Assembly (NCBI GenBank): GCA_003439945.1
Contig: QVRM01001396.1
Span: 1-64,000 of the forward strand
Direction of reading: 5' to 3'
Origin: Dermanyssus gallinae
Lineage: Eukaryota > Arthropoda > Arachnida > Mesostigmata > Dermanyssidae
Length of the DNA: 64,000 nt
Shown here: positions 47,826-59,440 of the stretch, piece by piece
How the letters are laid out: each line of letters opens with the position of its first letter
Numbering within the stretch: the first letter of the stretch is position 1
Notes under the pieces: model-generated
The model's input: the letters and a program-made list of their open reading frames with translations, nothing else
Told to the model about the DNA's origin: nothing
Database searches by the model: none
Made by a program: the position numbers and the translations under genes

Positions 47826-48812
47826 GAACCGAGGGTGTTCGCGCTAACAACTCTGCCGCTACTTCTGCTCATGCTGGTCGTGCTGGGCAACAACTGCCAG
47901 CCGACCATCAAGAAGGCAACCCACATGACGTTCTTCAAGTGGGTCACCCACAACAATGACCTCAGCCTGGTGCCCACTGGCGACCTGCCCGTGCTCGTTC
48001 CCGCGGCCACTACCAACGGGAGTGGCGGTGACGGTGTCGGCGGCAGTTCACACGCGACGCCGACAACGACAACGACCCGAGGAAACGCTGGCCTGACGCC
48101 GAACAGCGCCACCGAAAGCCGCCCGCACACAACGGAACGAAGTGCGACATCCAGTGGCCACATCGACAACAACGACGACGATGACGCCGACGACAAGAAC
48201 AACAACAACAGCAGCAGCAACAACAAAAATGACAACGACAGACAGGCGATGTCGGACGAGGCCAAACGCATTCTCGACTATCTGCGTCAGCGGAAAAATC
48301 GCCGCTCGTCACGGAGACGCTGCGCGAACGGCGCTTGCCGACGCGGCAACAGCAACAGCCGGCTGCTGCGCACGCTCAGCGCCAAGTTGCCGAAGATGAA
48401 CCAGCTCGTCGAGGCCGACGACGACGTCGATGGCCGCCGGGACAAGGACGTCAACCTGCTCGACCTGCTCGACACGGGCAAGGCGCCGCCGCAGGTGCTC
48501 ATGAGCATCGACAAGGTGCGCGAGAACTTCTGCAAGACGCAGCCGTTTGCGCAGACGATCCAGCTGCCCGGCTGCCACCCGAAGACAGTGATCAACAACT
48601 TCTGCTACGGCCAGTGCAACTCGTTCTTCATTCCCAACCACAGCGCGGGCCCGTTCCGGACGTGCGGCAACTGCGAGGCGAACAAGACGCACAAGCTCAA
48701 GGTGAACCTCGTGTGTCCCGGCCGCGTCGAGGGCGTCCACACGGTCTACGTCGAGAAGGTGCTTAGCTGTGCCTGCATTAGTCGGCCGTCGGATATGTCG
48801 CACGGCTCGTAG
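47826..48812 (+). CDS. grem: gremlin-type DAN-domain BMP antagonist, main coding exon
   Basis: Encodes 328 of 329 residues of a secreted cystine-knot protein. The acceptor is a long pyrimidine tract ending in GTTTCAG at 47825. The frame also extends back to an ATG at 47754, but that would put about 31 polar and aromatic residues before the signal peptide, so a spliced start at 42178 is preferred. Residues 1-25 are the signal peptide. About 26-230 is a poorly conserved linker with an Asp/Asn/Ser low-complexity run (115-141) and a very basic stretch (152-175, [12 protein letters not shown]) that could be a furin or heparin site. The DAN domain spans 237-318 with cysteines at 237, 251, 261, 265, 281, 284, 298, 316 and 318. 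It includes FCKTQP and [14 protein letters not shown], nearly identical to gremlin (family knowledge). Gremlins bind BMP2/4/7-type ligands outside the cell. The protein is much longer than the 184-residue vertebrate gremlin 1, and the extra length is in the linker. Confidence 0.96.
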   Translation, partial: EPRVFALTTLPLLLLMLVVLGNNCQPTIKKATHMTFFKWVTHNNDLSLVPTGDLPVLVPAATTNGSGGDGVGGSSHATPTTTTTRGNAGLTPNSATESRPHTTERSATSSGHIDNNDDDDADDKNNNNSSSNNKNDNDRQAMSDEAKRILDYLRQRKNRRSSRRRCANGACRRGNSNSRLLRTLSAKLPKMNQLVEADDDVDGRRDKDVNLLDLLDTGKAPPQVLMSIDKVRENFCKTQPFAQTIQLPGCHPKTVINNFCYGQCNSFFIPNHSAGPFRTCGNCEANKTHKLKVNLVCPGRVEGVHTVYVEKVLSCACISRPSDMSHGS

Positions 48813-48851
48813 ACTCGGAGAACTCGGAGACCGAGCCAGAGGCAGAGATGA

Positions 48852-49026
<175 letters not shown>

Positions 49027-49575
49027 GTGGCTTGCGTATTGGAAGGTTCGACTTGCCACCGCTCCGTGGGTTAGTTCGTCGGTGAAATCATCATCATTAT
49101 ACGCGCCTACCTGCATTATCTGTGATATCAGCCCTGGTTGGCGAAATCTGCTTGATGAAGTGCGCTCGTTTCTTCGCAGAATGGTCGATGTCTTACATAA
49201 CGGTGCCGATCATGGGTGCCTTGAAACGGGGTGATTGAGCGAAGCAGACGCCTGCAGCTGTACATAACATTGTATAAAGTCAGATGTATTTTATAGATAG
49301 ATATAAATATATGTAGGTAGACAAGCACAAACATATACACACACATACACACGTAAATATCAAACTATTTGTCAAATTTGGCAAATAGACGCCGCTCGAT
49401 AGTCGAACAGAATCTAATCTATGTAGACTGTTTGTTCAACAATATGTACATATGTCTCTTTAGATATGTGTATGTCTATGTGTTTGTGTAGTTCTAGAGG
49501 GTATCTAGGTCGTTAGTTCAATGCCAAGATAACCTATGAAACCTGGTGCGTGTGCAGAAAAAGAAAAACGTGACA

Positions 49576-49581
49576 AATAAA
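49576..49581 (+). promoter_or_regulatory. candidate polyadenylation signal of gremlin
   Basis: Canonical AATAAA with a downstream T/GT-rich element about 20-40 bases later. It is the first clear AATAAA after the gremlin stop. Confidence 0.5.
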
Positions 49582-49617
49582 CGATGTTTTTAAGATAACC
49601 TTTGTTATGTTCTTTTG

Positions 49618-49682
<65 letters not shown>
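49618..49682. repeat. (TA)n microsatellite
   Basis: About 64 bp of TA repeat with one AAA interruption, just past the candidate gremlin polyadenylation site. Confidence 0.95.
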
Positions 49683-49685
<3 letters not shown>

Positions 49686-49960
49686 AGTCTACAAATTGTT
49701 TTTTCGGATTTTATAATGATTCTTAACGAACAAAACCGAAAAAACTTTTTTTGTAGCCCTATAGATTGCTGTTTCAGATGAAGATCTCCCGACTGTGGGG
49801 GGGTGCTATATAGGCTATTTACCCGGGCTTAATTCATATAGAACGATGCTCTCAGGGTCATGTTCGGCAGAAGTCGCACAGTTTTCGGTTAGCCACATAC
49901 GAATTGCTTTCGGTGAATGAAATGTATTATGTGCGTGTTGCCCTGCTCGCGTTCAAAAAA

Positions 49961-50009
49961 AGAAGAAGGTTTCTAGTGGAATGTTACATTCCATTAGAAA
50001 TCTTCTTCT
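49961..50009. repeat. long hairpin, 24-bp arms and 1-nt loop
   Basis: Arms 49961-49984 and 49986-50009 pair with two mismatches out of 24 (outer AGAAGAAG / CTTCTTCT, inner TGGAATGT / ACATTCCA). An almost uninterrupted inverted repeat. Confidence 0.93.
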
Positions 50010-50399
50010 CACTCACCGCAGTGGCCAGCCACTCTAACTATTGCATTGCCACATTTCGTTTTACCAAAACTAGTAGACAGTCCCTCGCCTGCCGCCTATT
50101 GGAGCTCCTTTGCTTCAAAAATTCGTAATTCTAGTCTGTAAAAAAGATCGGGAGGGTTAAGAGCGGTATGGCTGAATAAAGTAAAGCTGCGCCTTATAAT
50201 ACTTATTATCGGCTGACCGGAAACGATCTTGTTCCCAAAGCTTGAAGGAGGACAACTGTCCTTTTCAGTGAGGGCACATTTCGACCTACGCAGCTGCTAA
50301 AACCTGAGCCAAATGTCGAAGTCGGCGCTTGATGAATTTTGACTAAAAACGACTCAATAAGCTCGTCCGACCTAGTTACGCGCGCTATCTGCCACTGCT

Positions 50400-51620
50400 G
50401 TTACATTTGTTGTCGGTGCCATTGCTACTAGTATTGTTGTTCATGTCGGAGTTGGTGCTTTTGTCGCTTGTTTTGTTGTTGCTGCTGTCGTTAATGTTGT
50501 TGTTGCTGTCGTTGATAATGTTGTTGCTGCTATTGTTGTTATTGTTGATTGTGTTGTCGTTGTCGCCTTTTCTGCTATTCTCATCGGAAGAGTCCGGCAC
50601 GAATGGCGCCACGTTTAGAGGTGCTGCTTTGTGCAGCAGCAGCAGCATGCATGCGACTCTGGAAAACCTGAACGAAGTACGACTTGTTGGTCCTATACCC
50701 CCCCCCCCCCCCCCCCGCACCACCTCTGTCGCCTTTCCTCCTTGTACTTCGATTAATGCGGGCGACGGCGACAATGAAGACGAAGAACGAGGACGAGGAA
50801 GCAGAAGCAGACGAAGCTGAAGCCGAAGTAGACGGAGACGACGACGCCACCTCATTTGTCGACCTGTCGTCTGAGAGTTGATCTGAGAGAGACACACAAA
50901 TACACAGACTCTCAGCTAGACAGACTCTCACATATCACATCGAGACAGAAACAGCAGCGGCATCGGCAGCAGCAGCAGCAATCACAGCAACGCGAGGACA
51001 CCAGTAGCAGTCGATACGGCGCCACCTGATTTGACTGACTCCCTCGGCGCGCACTCGGCGTCTGCCGGATTGTCGCCAATGACCGCCTGCCTTCACTTTG
51101 CTTCAGTCGTCGTCGTCGTCGTCGTTGTTGTTGTTGTTGTTGTTGTTGTCGTCGTCGCCGCTGCTCGCCGGCCCGCCCGTTGTTGGCTCCTCCAATGCCG
51201 CCAAAAACGAGTCCGCCATCTCACAATAGTCAAGACGTCGTGTGTAGACGCATCATCGTCACCTCGAGCGTCATCAGCACCCTAGACTTCAATCATCATC
51301 AGCAGCAGCGTCAGCAGCATCATCATCATCATTATCACAGCGCTAGACTTCACGATTACGGGCATCAGCGTCATCATATTCGACATAGCGATCACCACCA
51401 ACATCACCATCATCATCATCGCCATTTTCATCATCATCATCATCATCATCATCCTCGATTTCAAGATCACCACCATCATCATCGCCTTCGAATTCACCAT
51501 CAGCATCAACTATCAGCTCGACTTCAGGATCACAATCATCATCAAATTCGACTTCACGATCTCCATTAAATTTAGCTACCTCGAGTTCAGTATCAGCATT
51601 GTCATCAGCACCCTCGTACC
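50400..51620. repeat. simple-repeat island (GTT, GAT/ATC, CGT; 19-C run)
   Basis: GTT/CTG-type at 50400-50575, a run of 19 C at 50698-50716, GAA/GAC triplets at 50765-50850, CGT/GTT at 51105-51165, and a long ATC/CAT array at 51290-51560 with a recurring AGACTTCA(N)GAT phrase. All long frames here are repeat products. Confidence 0.85.
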
Positions 51621-53735
51621 GGTTGACATGCACACATTTACTAGAGATGACATGTCACCAGGCAATGCTTATAAATGCTTACGAAACGCTGTGATCGCGC
51701 TAACCAAAATAGTGCGTTAGATAAAGCTGGCCTTTTTACTGCATTCAAATATGTGAGCAAATTTCAACGTAGCCTGTGTGGACATGCGATCTGTAGTAGA
51801 AATTGATGATAGGCACATAAGTTTCAAGTACGATTCATACTTTTTAGTAAACGTAATGCAGACTTGTTTTGTTGCTTGAACACAGCGTCAGCAGATGGCA
51901 AAATATTGATGGCAATAGGCGTATGAAGTCTCGGGCAAACATTGCCTATTCTGCAAAAGCTGCTCTCTGACTGCGTAATCTTGGACTGAGAATATAGTGC
52001 GGTGATAACGCCCGGTTTCGCAGCCAACCTAACATTCTGAAAGAGCACCGTTTTTTCCGCCAAATGTACCGTTCCAGAAAACGGGAAAGCCGGTCGATCA
52101 GCCTCTCCAACACCATTAGCACAGAACACAAGTCAACCCGTGACCGAACCTATTCAGGAGCGATGTGCCCATAATACAGATTTATAAGCGTGTTGAACGA
52201 CAAATAATTGGCATTGGGAATCATCTGTCCGTTCTCCCCATCGACAAGTAGTAGGCAAAATGACGGATACAGTTTGTAAAGTAAGTTGAGACGCCATATA
52301 GATTGTAAGCATTTGGCTCTAGGCTTTGTCATGTTATACCTGTCAAAAGCAGAGCGATTTGGAGTCGTGTCTTAAACTGCATCAGCAATACAAGACACGA
52401 TCACTCGCTTCGTGACAGCTCTGGCTACAGATGGTACAAGCCTGGTTGAGGCATTACGCGAATGTGCTAGTTATCGCCGGCTTCGCAGAGCAATATATTT
52501 GTCCGTGATCCTCACCTACATCACTAATACCCCACAGGCGTCAATGCCTGTAAGTCGGGTGGTGGCTTATGCTTAAAGATCGAGCACCAAAATACGACAG
52601 AATAACTCGGAAAACGTTCGAGCTGCTTTATCGGCATGATAAAATTCTGCTGTTGGAAGCAGTGCCACAAAACACACGTATGGATGAGTTTATGGTAGAA
52701 CGCAGAGCAGCTCAATGGAAATAGGTCGTATGGAGGGTACTATATTTGAGAGAAGGGCTTTTACCAATTATATCCCGTCCTCTCCGGTTGTTTGAAGCAA
52801 TGCGTAATTAAGCGGCGACATATAGTGGGTTTTAGTGTTTTGTAATGTCTTAGATGACCCTCTTATTCGGTCAGGCACTAAAGAAACTAGTGTCCCAGAC
52901 ATAATAGTCAACAAAAAGATGTGAGAACCTGGGGGCGTCCTGGGGGGTTGATTGAACACTATCGGCTTTATGTCTTGTCGGCAATAAGAGTGCGATACAT
53001 AGCAATATGCTAGAAGAGTCGGATTTCCCAAGAGTCCGCCGGAAAATTGATCTCAGTTCCAAATATAGTCCGACCTTGCACCTTTAGATGATAATTCATT
53101 ATTGTTATTTAAAAGCTCTAATGTCATGAAAAGTCGTTTTGGGTTTAGCAGTGGGCTGACTCATTCTTGCTGCAAGTCTTATGCGGTTTCTGTATGCCAT
53201 ATCCGCATTGCAAGAATGTCGTAGAGGCCAATCACCCGCATTCAAGATGTTTGCTCGGATTCTAGAGAGTTTTAGAGAAAAAGTGGTAAAATACATGATG
53301 CACACCCGGTGTCGTTGTTAAAGTCGCGTTGTTAAAGGAGTGTGGACCTCATTAGCCTACTAAGATCCATTTGTCTTGTTTTGCACCTTGCTGTGGGGGG
53401 GGGGGGGGGGGCGCAGTACTGTATGAGTTACTTCACGTGCGATTAAGGCTGTTCGACTTGTAGAGACCGACTTTGTGCAGCAGTCATTTGCGCTTCCTCT
53501 ACCATAGACTAGGACTAATGGTTCTTGAAGAGAGCCTAAAAAGGCTTGGTATGTCAGGTGGTGTTCCCGCCTTAAGTCCCGAGAGGGTTGCTTAGTATTA
53601 AAAATGCATAGCGTTTGTTCCAGTGCCTTAAATCATCGGCCCTACCAGAAATCCGCTTACGGCATGAAGGAGTTCAACATACCAATGCGGTACAGGTTTA
53701 ATCAGGAAGTCTTGATTTTATGCAGTACACAAGGT
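51621..53735. other. intergenic, nothing firmly recognised
   Basis: AT-rich sequence. Minus-strand frames at 51824-52332 are less repetitive and could be LINE debris, but no diagnostic motif is visible. A run of 17 G is at 53395-53411. Confidence 0.45.
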
Positions 53736-53739
53736 GTTT

Positions 53740-54640
53740 CCCATTGCTGGTTTCACTTGTTTGATGTATTGCCTCTGCTCATTTGGAGTTTTTCGAGGTT
53801 TCTTTGGCTTTTCCTTCGAGTAGATTCTCATCACGAGCGGTGACAATTGGGGGCAGATAACATTCGTAGGCGACGGACTAGACTCCCAGAAGATGTGGGA
53901 GTCTAAGTACTTTATCGTAGAGTACATTCCTAGGGCTGGCCGCAGTGCATGCCCCTGGGGTCCACGGCTGTGACTGCATAGTCCACGCATTTTTAAGTAA
54001 ATGCTCGATCTTTTAGACACGAGGTTACTAGCAGAAGTCGTAAGTAGGAGGTTGTGTCTTTGTCTACAGGTGCTGTGCGAAAGAATGGTACACGCGTTTT
54101 TGACATCCAATAGAGTGACTAGATACTGCGGCCGGTTGCTCTCGGGGTATTTCTTTGTGTTTCAGCTACGAGCGCTTTTCTGATAGCTGGAAACCGTGCT
54201 GGTTTACCAATAGCGCCTCCTCGTATTCTAGAGTAGTTGCTAATCGGTTGGTGATAATATGCCTAGATGCATTGGATAGGCAAATTCGAGTGGCCTATAC
54301 TAAGAGGACTCTTGGGATCAGCTACCCGAACCTCTTGAGGAAGCTGCTTACCCAAAGACTGTTGGGCGTATTGAAGTATCCCCTCGCACAATCGTCTTTC
54401 GACGACCGTGAGTACTCATGCTGAGGTCTAGTTATTTGAGGATATCTTCGTATGTCTAAAGTGGAGTTCGGTGAAAAGTAGGTCAGAGATGACCTTGTAG
54501 AGAATACCTTGGTCGAAGAGAAATTGTTGCTAGCGTGGGGTCCAGAATGATAAATCTGTGTTGTTAGTACCTCGGGGAGTGGTAAGACCTCTATGTACAT
54601 TTTGGCTGCAAACTGAGATGTCATGCTCAAGGGGGCGTGT
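53740..54640 (-). pseudogene. R1-like LINE RT fragment, second locus
   Basis: The DNA at 53810-53965 aligns by eye with 21570-21720 (shared CGAGTAGATT.TC.TCAC, AGTCTAAGTAC, TACATTCC..AGGG, GGCC..AGTGCA). It corresponds to the segment from VPQGSALGP to the YADD motif, here badly decayed (DPRGM, no intact YADD). Upstream on the minus strand, WMSKTRVPFF at about 54090-54120 resembles LDVKNAFN, the first catalytic Asp region. A 10-bp palindrome at about 53880-53904 is absent from the relative. Confidence 0.65.
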
Positions 54641-56815
54641 GAAGGCTTATTTGCAGTACTTAGTTTTTCTGATAAATTTGTAATTTTTTTTAGATTTGTG
54701 ATCTGCGGCCTATATGTTGGGCGCTGCGCCGTGGTCGCGTAGTGTCCTTATGTACTACCACACAGCATCTGATGCCGCGCCAGTAGCATTGGTAATAGTC
54801 TCTCGCACAATCATGCGGATTTTCTGCTGCTGTCGTTTTAAGCTTTTATGACGTCTACTTCAGTCTCGTTGGGTTACTGTTGTCCCTGTGAGCCTGCAGG
54901 ACGCACAATAAAATTCTGATTTTATTATGATTTCCTGCTTTTTGTCGTTCCTAGAAGCTGCAGAGACTGGTTGTGGCCTCCCAGGACCTAAGTAGATAAC
55001 CTGTTTTATTGTCTTCGACGTGAGGAATCATCTTAGCTAGTAAGCTTTCTTAAAGGCCTGAAGGTTGTAGCTAGCTTTCTCTCAAGGGAGGAGGGTCTAC
55101 CCACCTCTGAGTGTCTGCTTCGTCTAGGGTGTTGCTTTCTTAGGCTTTAATGCTGGAAGGTACGTCTGTGGCAAGGGTGTCATTAGGCTTCGTCTTAAGG
55201 GAGGCAGTTCTAGCCACGCCCTGAAAGTCCATAGGTTCATTTAGGAATGCTGCTTTTTCCGACATTGCTACGGGTAGGAACGTCTGGTTATTAGACTGTT
55301 TCGGCTGGGGTCTCGCTCGTCAATTCTGTGTGCGTACTGAGTTTAAGTGTAGATTTCCATGCGTCCTGAATCAGGTTGAGAAGTTGCATGTCAGGACGTT
55401 AAAGTAGCGGAGGACCTAATTGGTATACCCCCAGAGGCGGACATCTCGGTACCTGCTTGGTTTAGAGCGCATGTTGTCAAACAACCTTTCCTATTTTCTT
55501 GTGTGTAATTATAACTTACCTATGATTGAGTCGATTCACTCTCTCCGATAAATTTAGCATTCTGGTTGTTTACCTACACCCGCTATCGTCGGTCTGATCT
55601 CAAAGCCGTAACAGAATGTAAAACTGATATTAGAGACTAACGCTATTTTTCAGATGTGTTAATAAGCGCCAAGCAGTAACAAAACAGAATTAAACCTCTT
55701 TGCGTAAATAAGTGTGCTGTAGAGTATTGGATGTAGTATTACAAAAGGTAGTAGTAGTCTATGCCTAATGAATCGAGATAAAACTAATCTCTAGTAAAAC
55801 TTTTCTTCTGGCAAAGTAGTTATCTATCTTTATTGCTCCTCTGGCAAGCAAGGCGTTTCTACACGGGACTCTAGTGTGCATCACTATGACCATGAAAATC
55901 CTTGATTATGATATCTACAAACTACTTTTGATTTAAAACCAATGTCGAGTTAAACTCCTACGAACAGCATTCATGCCTTTAATTTTATAACACGTGCGTA
56001 TTTGAAAATTTCGTGGATCCATGTGAAACGTCAGTCTTCTAAAGCAAGAAAAGATGCTTATAAAATATAAAAACGTCCTATTAAATAAATGTTTGGCAAA
56101 ATCCTGCTTTAGTTGAAATTGACAGTACACTCCTTGTTAACCAAATGGTGAGATTTAGTGGCCATCGTCGCACATTATTGTCGCTTGATATCTCTCTAAA
56201 GAAGGTATCTTTAAGTGAGGATCAGAAACTCCTCGTATTTTTCGTGTTAATTACATGGACGTATGAGGCACTGATATTTGATTACATAATACGAAACTTT
56301 GCAGCCGTCCGCTATTGTCATGCTTTGCTTTAGGCATCCAGATAACTACTACATCTGATTTTATTTAACATATCACATACTAAGTGGAACTCTTAACTTA
56401 ACTTGCGCATACTATCTTCAGCTTCTTTGTGGTAAATGATTCTGCGGTGATATGGAACCTGTACACCGCCTGCCTAAGTGCTTTATACTTCTAAAGTTGA
56501 CGTACTGGTTTCTGGTTTGCGGGCTCCTTCTCACAAAAAAAAAAACAGAAAACTACTTAAAGGAGTATACACAATATCACTAAAAAAGGTTTGAAGTGGA
56601 AATCGTCGGTAGGCAATTTCAATACTGAAACTCGCGTAATGTGTGCATTTCAAATGTGCTACGTCGATTTAGACGTAAAGAGTTTCTATGCAAAAAAGTA
56701 TACGTTTGTTATTATGCTTATTGACAAATAACCAAAGTAAGGCGGCGGCATTCTCCAAACTGTTCTCCTATATATATACCTCCGGATGATCAGCCGCCAT
56801 CGCGGACAAATCGCG
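54641..56815. other. intergenic, possibly 5' part of the neighbouring LINE
   Basis: 54660-55440 is GC-richer and carries two related phrases (GGGAGGAGGGTCTACCCAC and GGGAGGCAGTTCTAGCCACG). It could be the upstream ORF1 region of the minus-strand LINE, but no cysteine knuckle is visible. 55450-56815 is AT-rich with nothing recognised. Confidence 0.3.
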
Positions 56816-56819
56816 TGCG

Positions 56820-57960
56820 TACAAAAAGACGTCATAACCAAACAATCCCTATGCGGTTATTAATTTCAACCGAGGACATATTTAAAAAGGTCAAAACGTT
56901 TAAGAAAATGTGCAGTTTAACGCCAGATGGTATACCACATTTTTTTGGTAAAAACACTTGTGATTTTATCGCCAAACCATTACTGTATATTTCTAGCGAT
57001 CGTATTGTGATGGGCAAGCCCCTTTGTTATTTCGGAGATAAATTATAACGCCTGTATCCAAAAAAGGTGTTAAGGATTCGGCGGATAACTACCTGCCGGT
57101 GGCCTAACTACCTATCGCGTGTATTTTATTGGAGAAGTTAATCATATTGAAAACTTTTTAGTGTGTAACGAATTCATTAGCACGAATCAGCCTAGATTCA
57201 CCAGCCGTTCCACGATTGGAGCCTTCACATAAAAACATAGAACATTTCATTGCATATATTTTGATTTTTTGAAAGCGTTTGACAGAGTAAGCCACAAACA
57301 ATGTTACAAAAATGAAAAAGGATTGACATTGATTCTACATTTCGTCAATGGGTGTCAGCATGTCTTACCGGGCGAAGATTTCCTATCAAAGTCGGTAACG
57401 TGAAAAGCAACCCCCTTCCCTACACCTCAGAAGTGCCGCAAGGATCGAGCATCAAGCGCCTGCGCTTCAGAATACACGTCCTTGACCTTCCAACAGTGAT
57501 TCCAGAAGGTGTCACTCATCTATTGTTTGTGGATGATTTAAAAGTGTACTCAAATTTCTGTGTGAATTTTTACAGAAGTCTAGCCTTACTCAAATTGCTC
57601 TACTACAGCCAGATTTGGGATTCTTATATGGCGAAAGATTTAAATTCCATTAAGAGGGTACAGGCCAAATTCATCAGACGAGTGCCAAAAAGATGTGATA
57701 TTTCTTGTAAAAGCGTATCTCTTGTGCCAATACGTAAAAATTGTGCCCTCTCGGGACTGACCAGACCATGTTTGAATATATAGGTAATGGACTACAAAAT
57801 GAAGCGAATTTTAGATCACTAGAAATTGCGCGCTCAGCAATGATACATTTCTCACATTCTCGTGGAGAGTTCCACGAAGTCTGCAAAATCAACAGACCTG
57901 ATGTATGTTATAATTATATTCAGATGTTAATTAGTTTGTTAATGGGAATGTATACTTAGA
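56820..57960 (+). pseudogene. LINE remnant, RT with internal deletion
   Basis: On the plus strand: SLTPDGIPHFF at about 56920 (the SPGxDGIP motif), ITPVSKKGVKDSADNY at about 57048 (after a frame change), ILIFKRL with a damaged IDFxKAFD at about 57255. Then a frame 57352-57783 with WVSACLTGRRFPIKVGN, SEVPQGSSI, LLFVDDLKVYS (catalytic FVDD, about 57520-57550) and LLYYSQIWDSYMAKDLNSIK, RVQAKFIRRV. The last two blocks are normally over 100 residues apart but are joined within about 20, so the part between was deleted in frame. Jockey/CR1-like. Confidence 0.8.
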
Positions 57961-58979
57961 CTTATATGACCCTGGAAAAAAGTGCTTTTACTTGACTTGA
58001 TTTTAGAAAGGAGCTGTAGAAGACGACCGTAGTCATTACATTGTCAAATGTGGCATGAAGTCTGCCAAGCAAAAGCTTGGTTCATACTATTTAGACACGC
58101 TATTTCGGTAAAAAAGACAAAACCATTCTGCTCAAGAGTATTGCGCTTGTCAATGGAAGAATCAAAAATTTTGCAAAGTTGTAAAAGCTGTGGTTGAATT
58201 CTAAGATTAAACTTCTGTTAAATCTCGGAGACGGTTAGATATGTACCTTTTGGCACCTAGATAATTTCAACGACTAACAGCTCGCTTTATGGGACAGTGC
58301 TCCTGCTAAGTTTTATAACGCTTGCTTATAAGAAAATAAGCCTGAAAAATTACTGATCGCAAACAGGCATAAAAGCGCAAGACGCCAATTTTGGTACAAC
58401 AGAAGTATACGACAGCTAGGCAGGAAGCTTTTGTCACGTGGGCATGGGGATCTGTTTCTTGTGCTCGAAGACGTCCGTACATATATAGGTACATATGTAA
58501 CGCATTAGAAAAAAAAACGCTGTCAAACGGGCTTGTTAATATAAAAAGTCACATGAAATGCAACTTTTCCGAACAAAAGTAAAGCCAAAAAGTTCTGTAG
58601 AAAGGACTCGAAAATATATGGACCTTGAACAGCGCGGAAGGTGCTGCAGAAACAAAATGCGAAACATTCTTTTCTTCGGTCCCCTGTAGTACCTACCTGA
58701 GATGCATTCCCCGGGGGTTTCAGACCAGGGAGAGTCCAAAGTTTGCTTGAAAAGATATGATTTTCAGCGCTATGCGCCCCTTATTACTTATTAAGCGAAT
58801 AAACCAATCAATAATCACGCCTTCATAATAGGCGACCTATAATGAGTTGCATAGGGTCTCCCGTAACGGTGTGTACATAGCTGTACAGAGTCTACGCTTG
58901 CGGAAGAACCAGTCAACGTATGAGCAAAGCGATCATACCGGCGTGTTCGGCGGTGCAGTAAAATTCTGCATGATTTGAA
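57961..58979. other. intergenic, nothing recognised
   Basis: AT-rich sequence after the LINE remnant. No repeat or coding motif assigned. Confidence 0.45.
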
Positions 58980-59440
58980 TGATACCCGACGCAAGCTAGC
59001 AAAAGGCGAATAAGCCTCATTAAGGAGAGTCATAAAAAGTCGATATGTAGTTACGCCTTACGGAACCGTAAAATGTTGCCATTCCGTACAAAAAATATCA
59101 TCAGACAATAGCAGATTTAATGCCCATCACTTTCGTACCAAAGTAAAGGTGCTGCGTTACGCAGTTGCTGAGTAACTGAGCTTTTTCAACAGTTACATCG
59201 ACAGTAAAGGCAGGCATACTTTCTAGCATGTTGACATACTTCAGCAATTAAACCACTCGCGCGTTGACTGGTTCTCAGGTAAACATAGATTTTGCACAAC
59301 TATGTAGGAGAAAAAAACACGGAATCGCTACTTATATAAATTTCATCCTCACTCTTAAACAAGACGTATCCGCCCTCTCCTTCCTTTGGAAAAATTAGTT
59401 CATGCAAAGTTCTATCAACCCTTAAAATAATGACATACAA
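58980..59440. repeat. unclassified dispersed repeat, copy 2
   Basis: Same orientation as 18690-19335. Shares CGCAAGC.AGCAAAAG, CATTAAGGA, CATAAAAAGTCGATA, GTTGCCATT, CAGACAATAGC, TTTCGTACCAAAG, GCTGCGTTACG and TAACT...TTTTTC.ACAG. Diverged, non-coding. Confidence 0.55.

Noticed and set aside
48309..48803. 164-residue minus-strand frame and 143-residue alternative plus frame (48335-48766) over the gremlin exon
   Set aside because: Shadows caused by the high GC of the real exon; no start context or domain.
51180..51569. His-rich 129-residue frame
   Set aside because: It is the ATC/CAT triplet array read as His codons.
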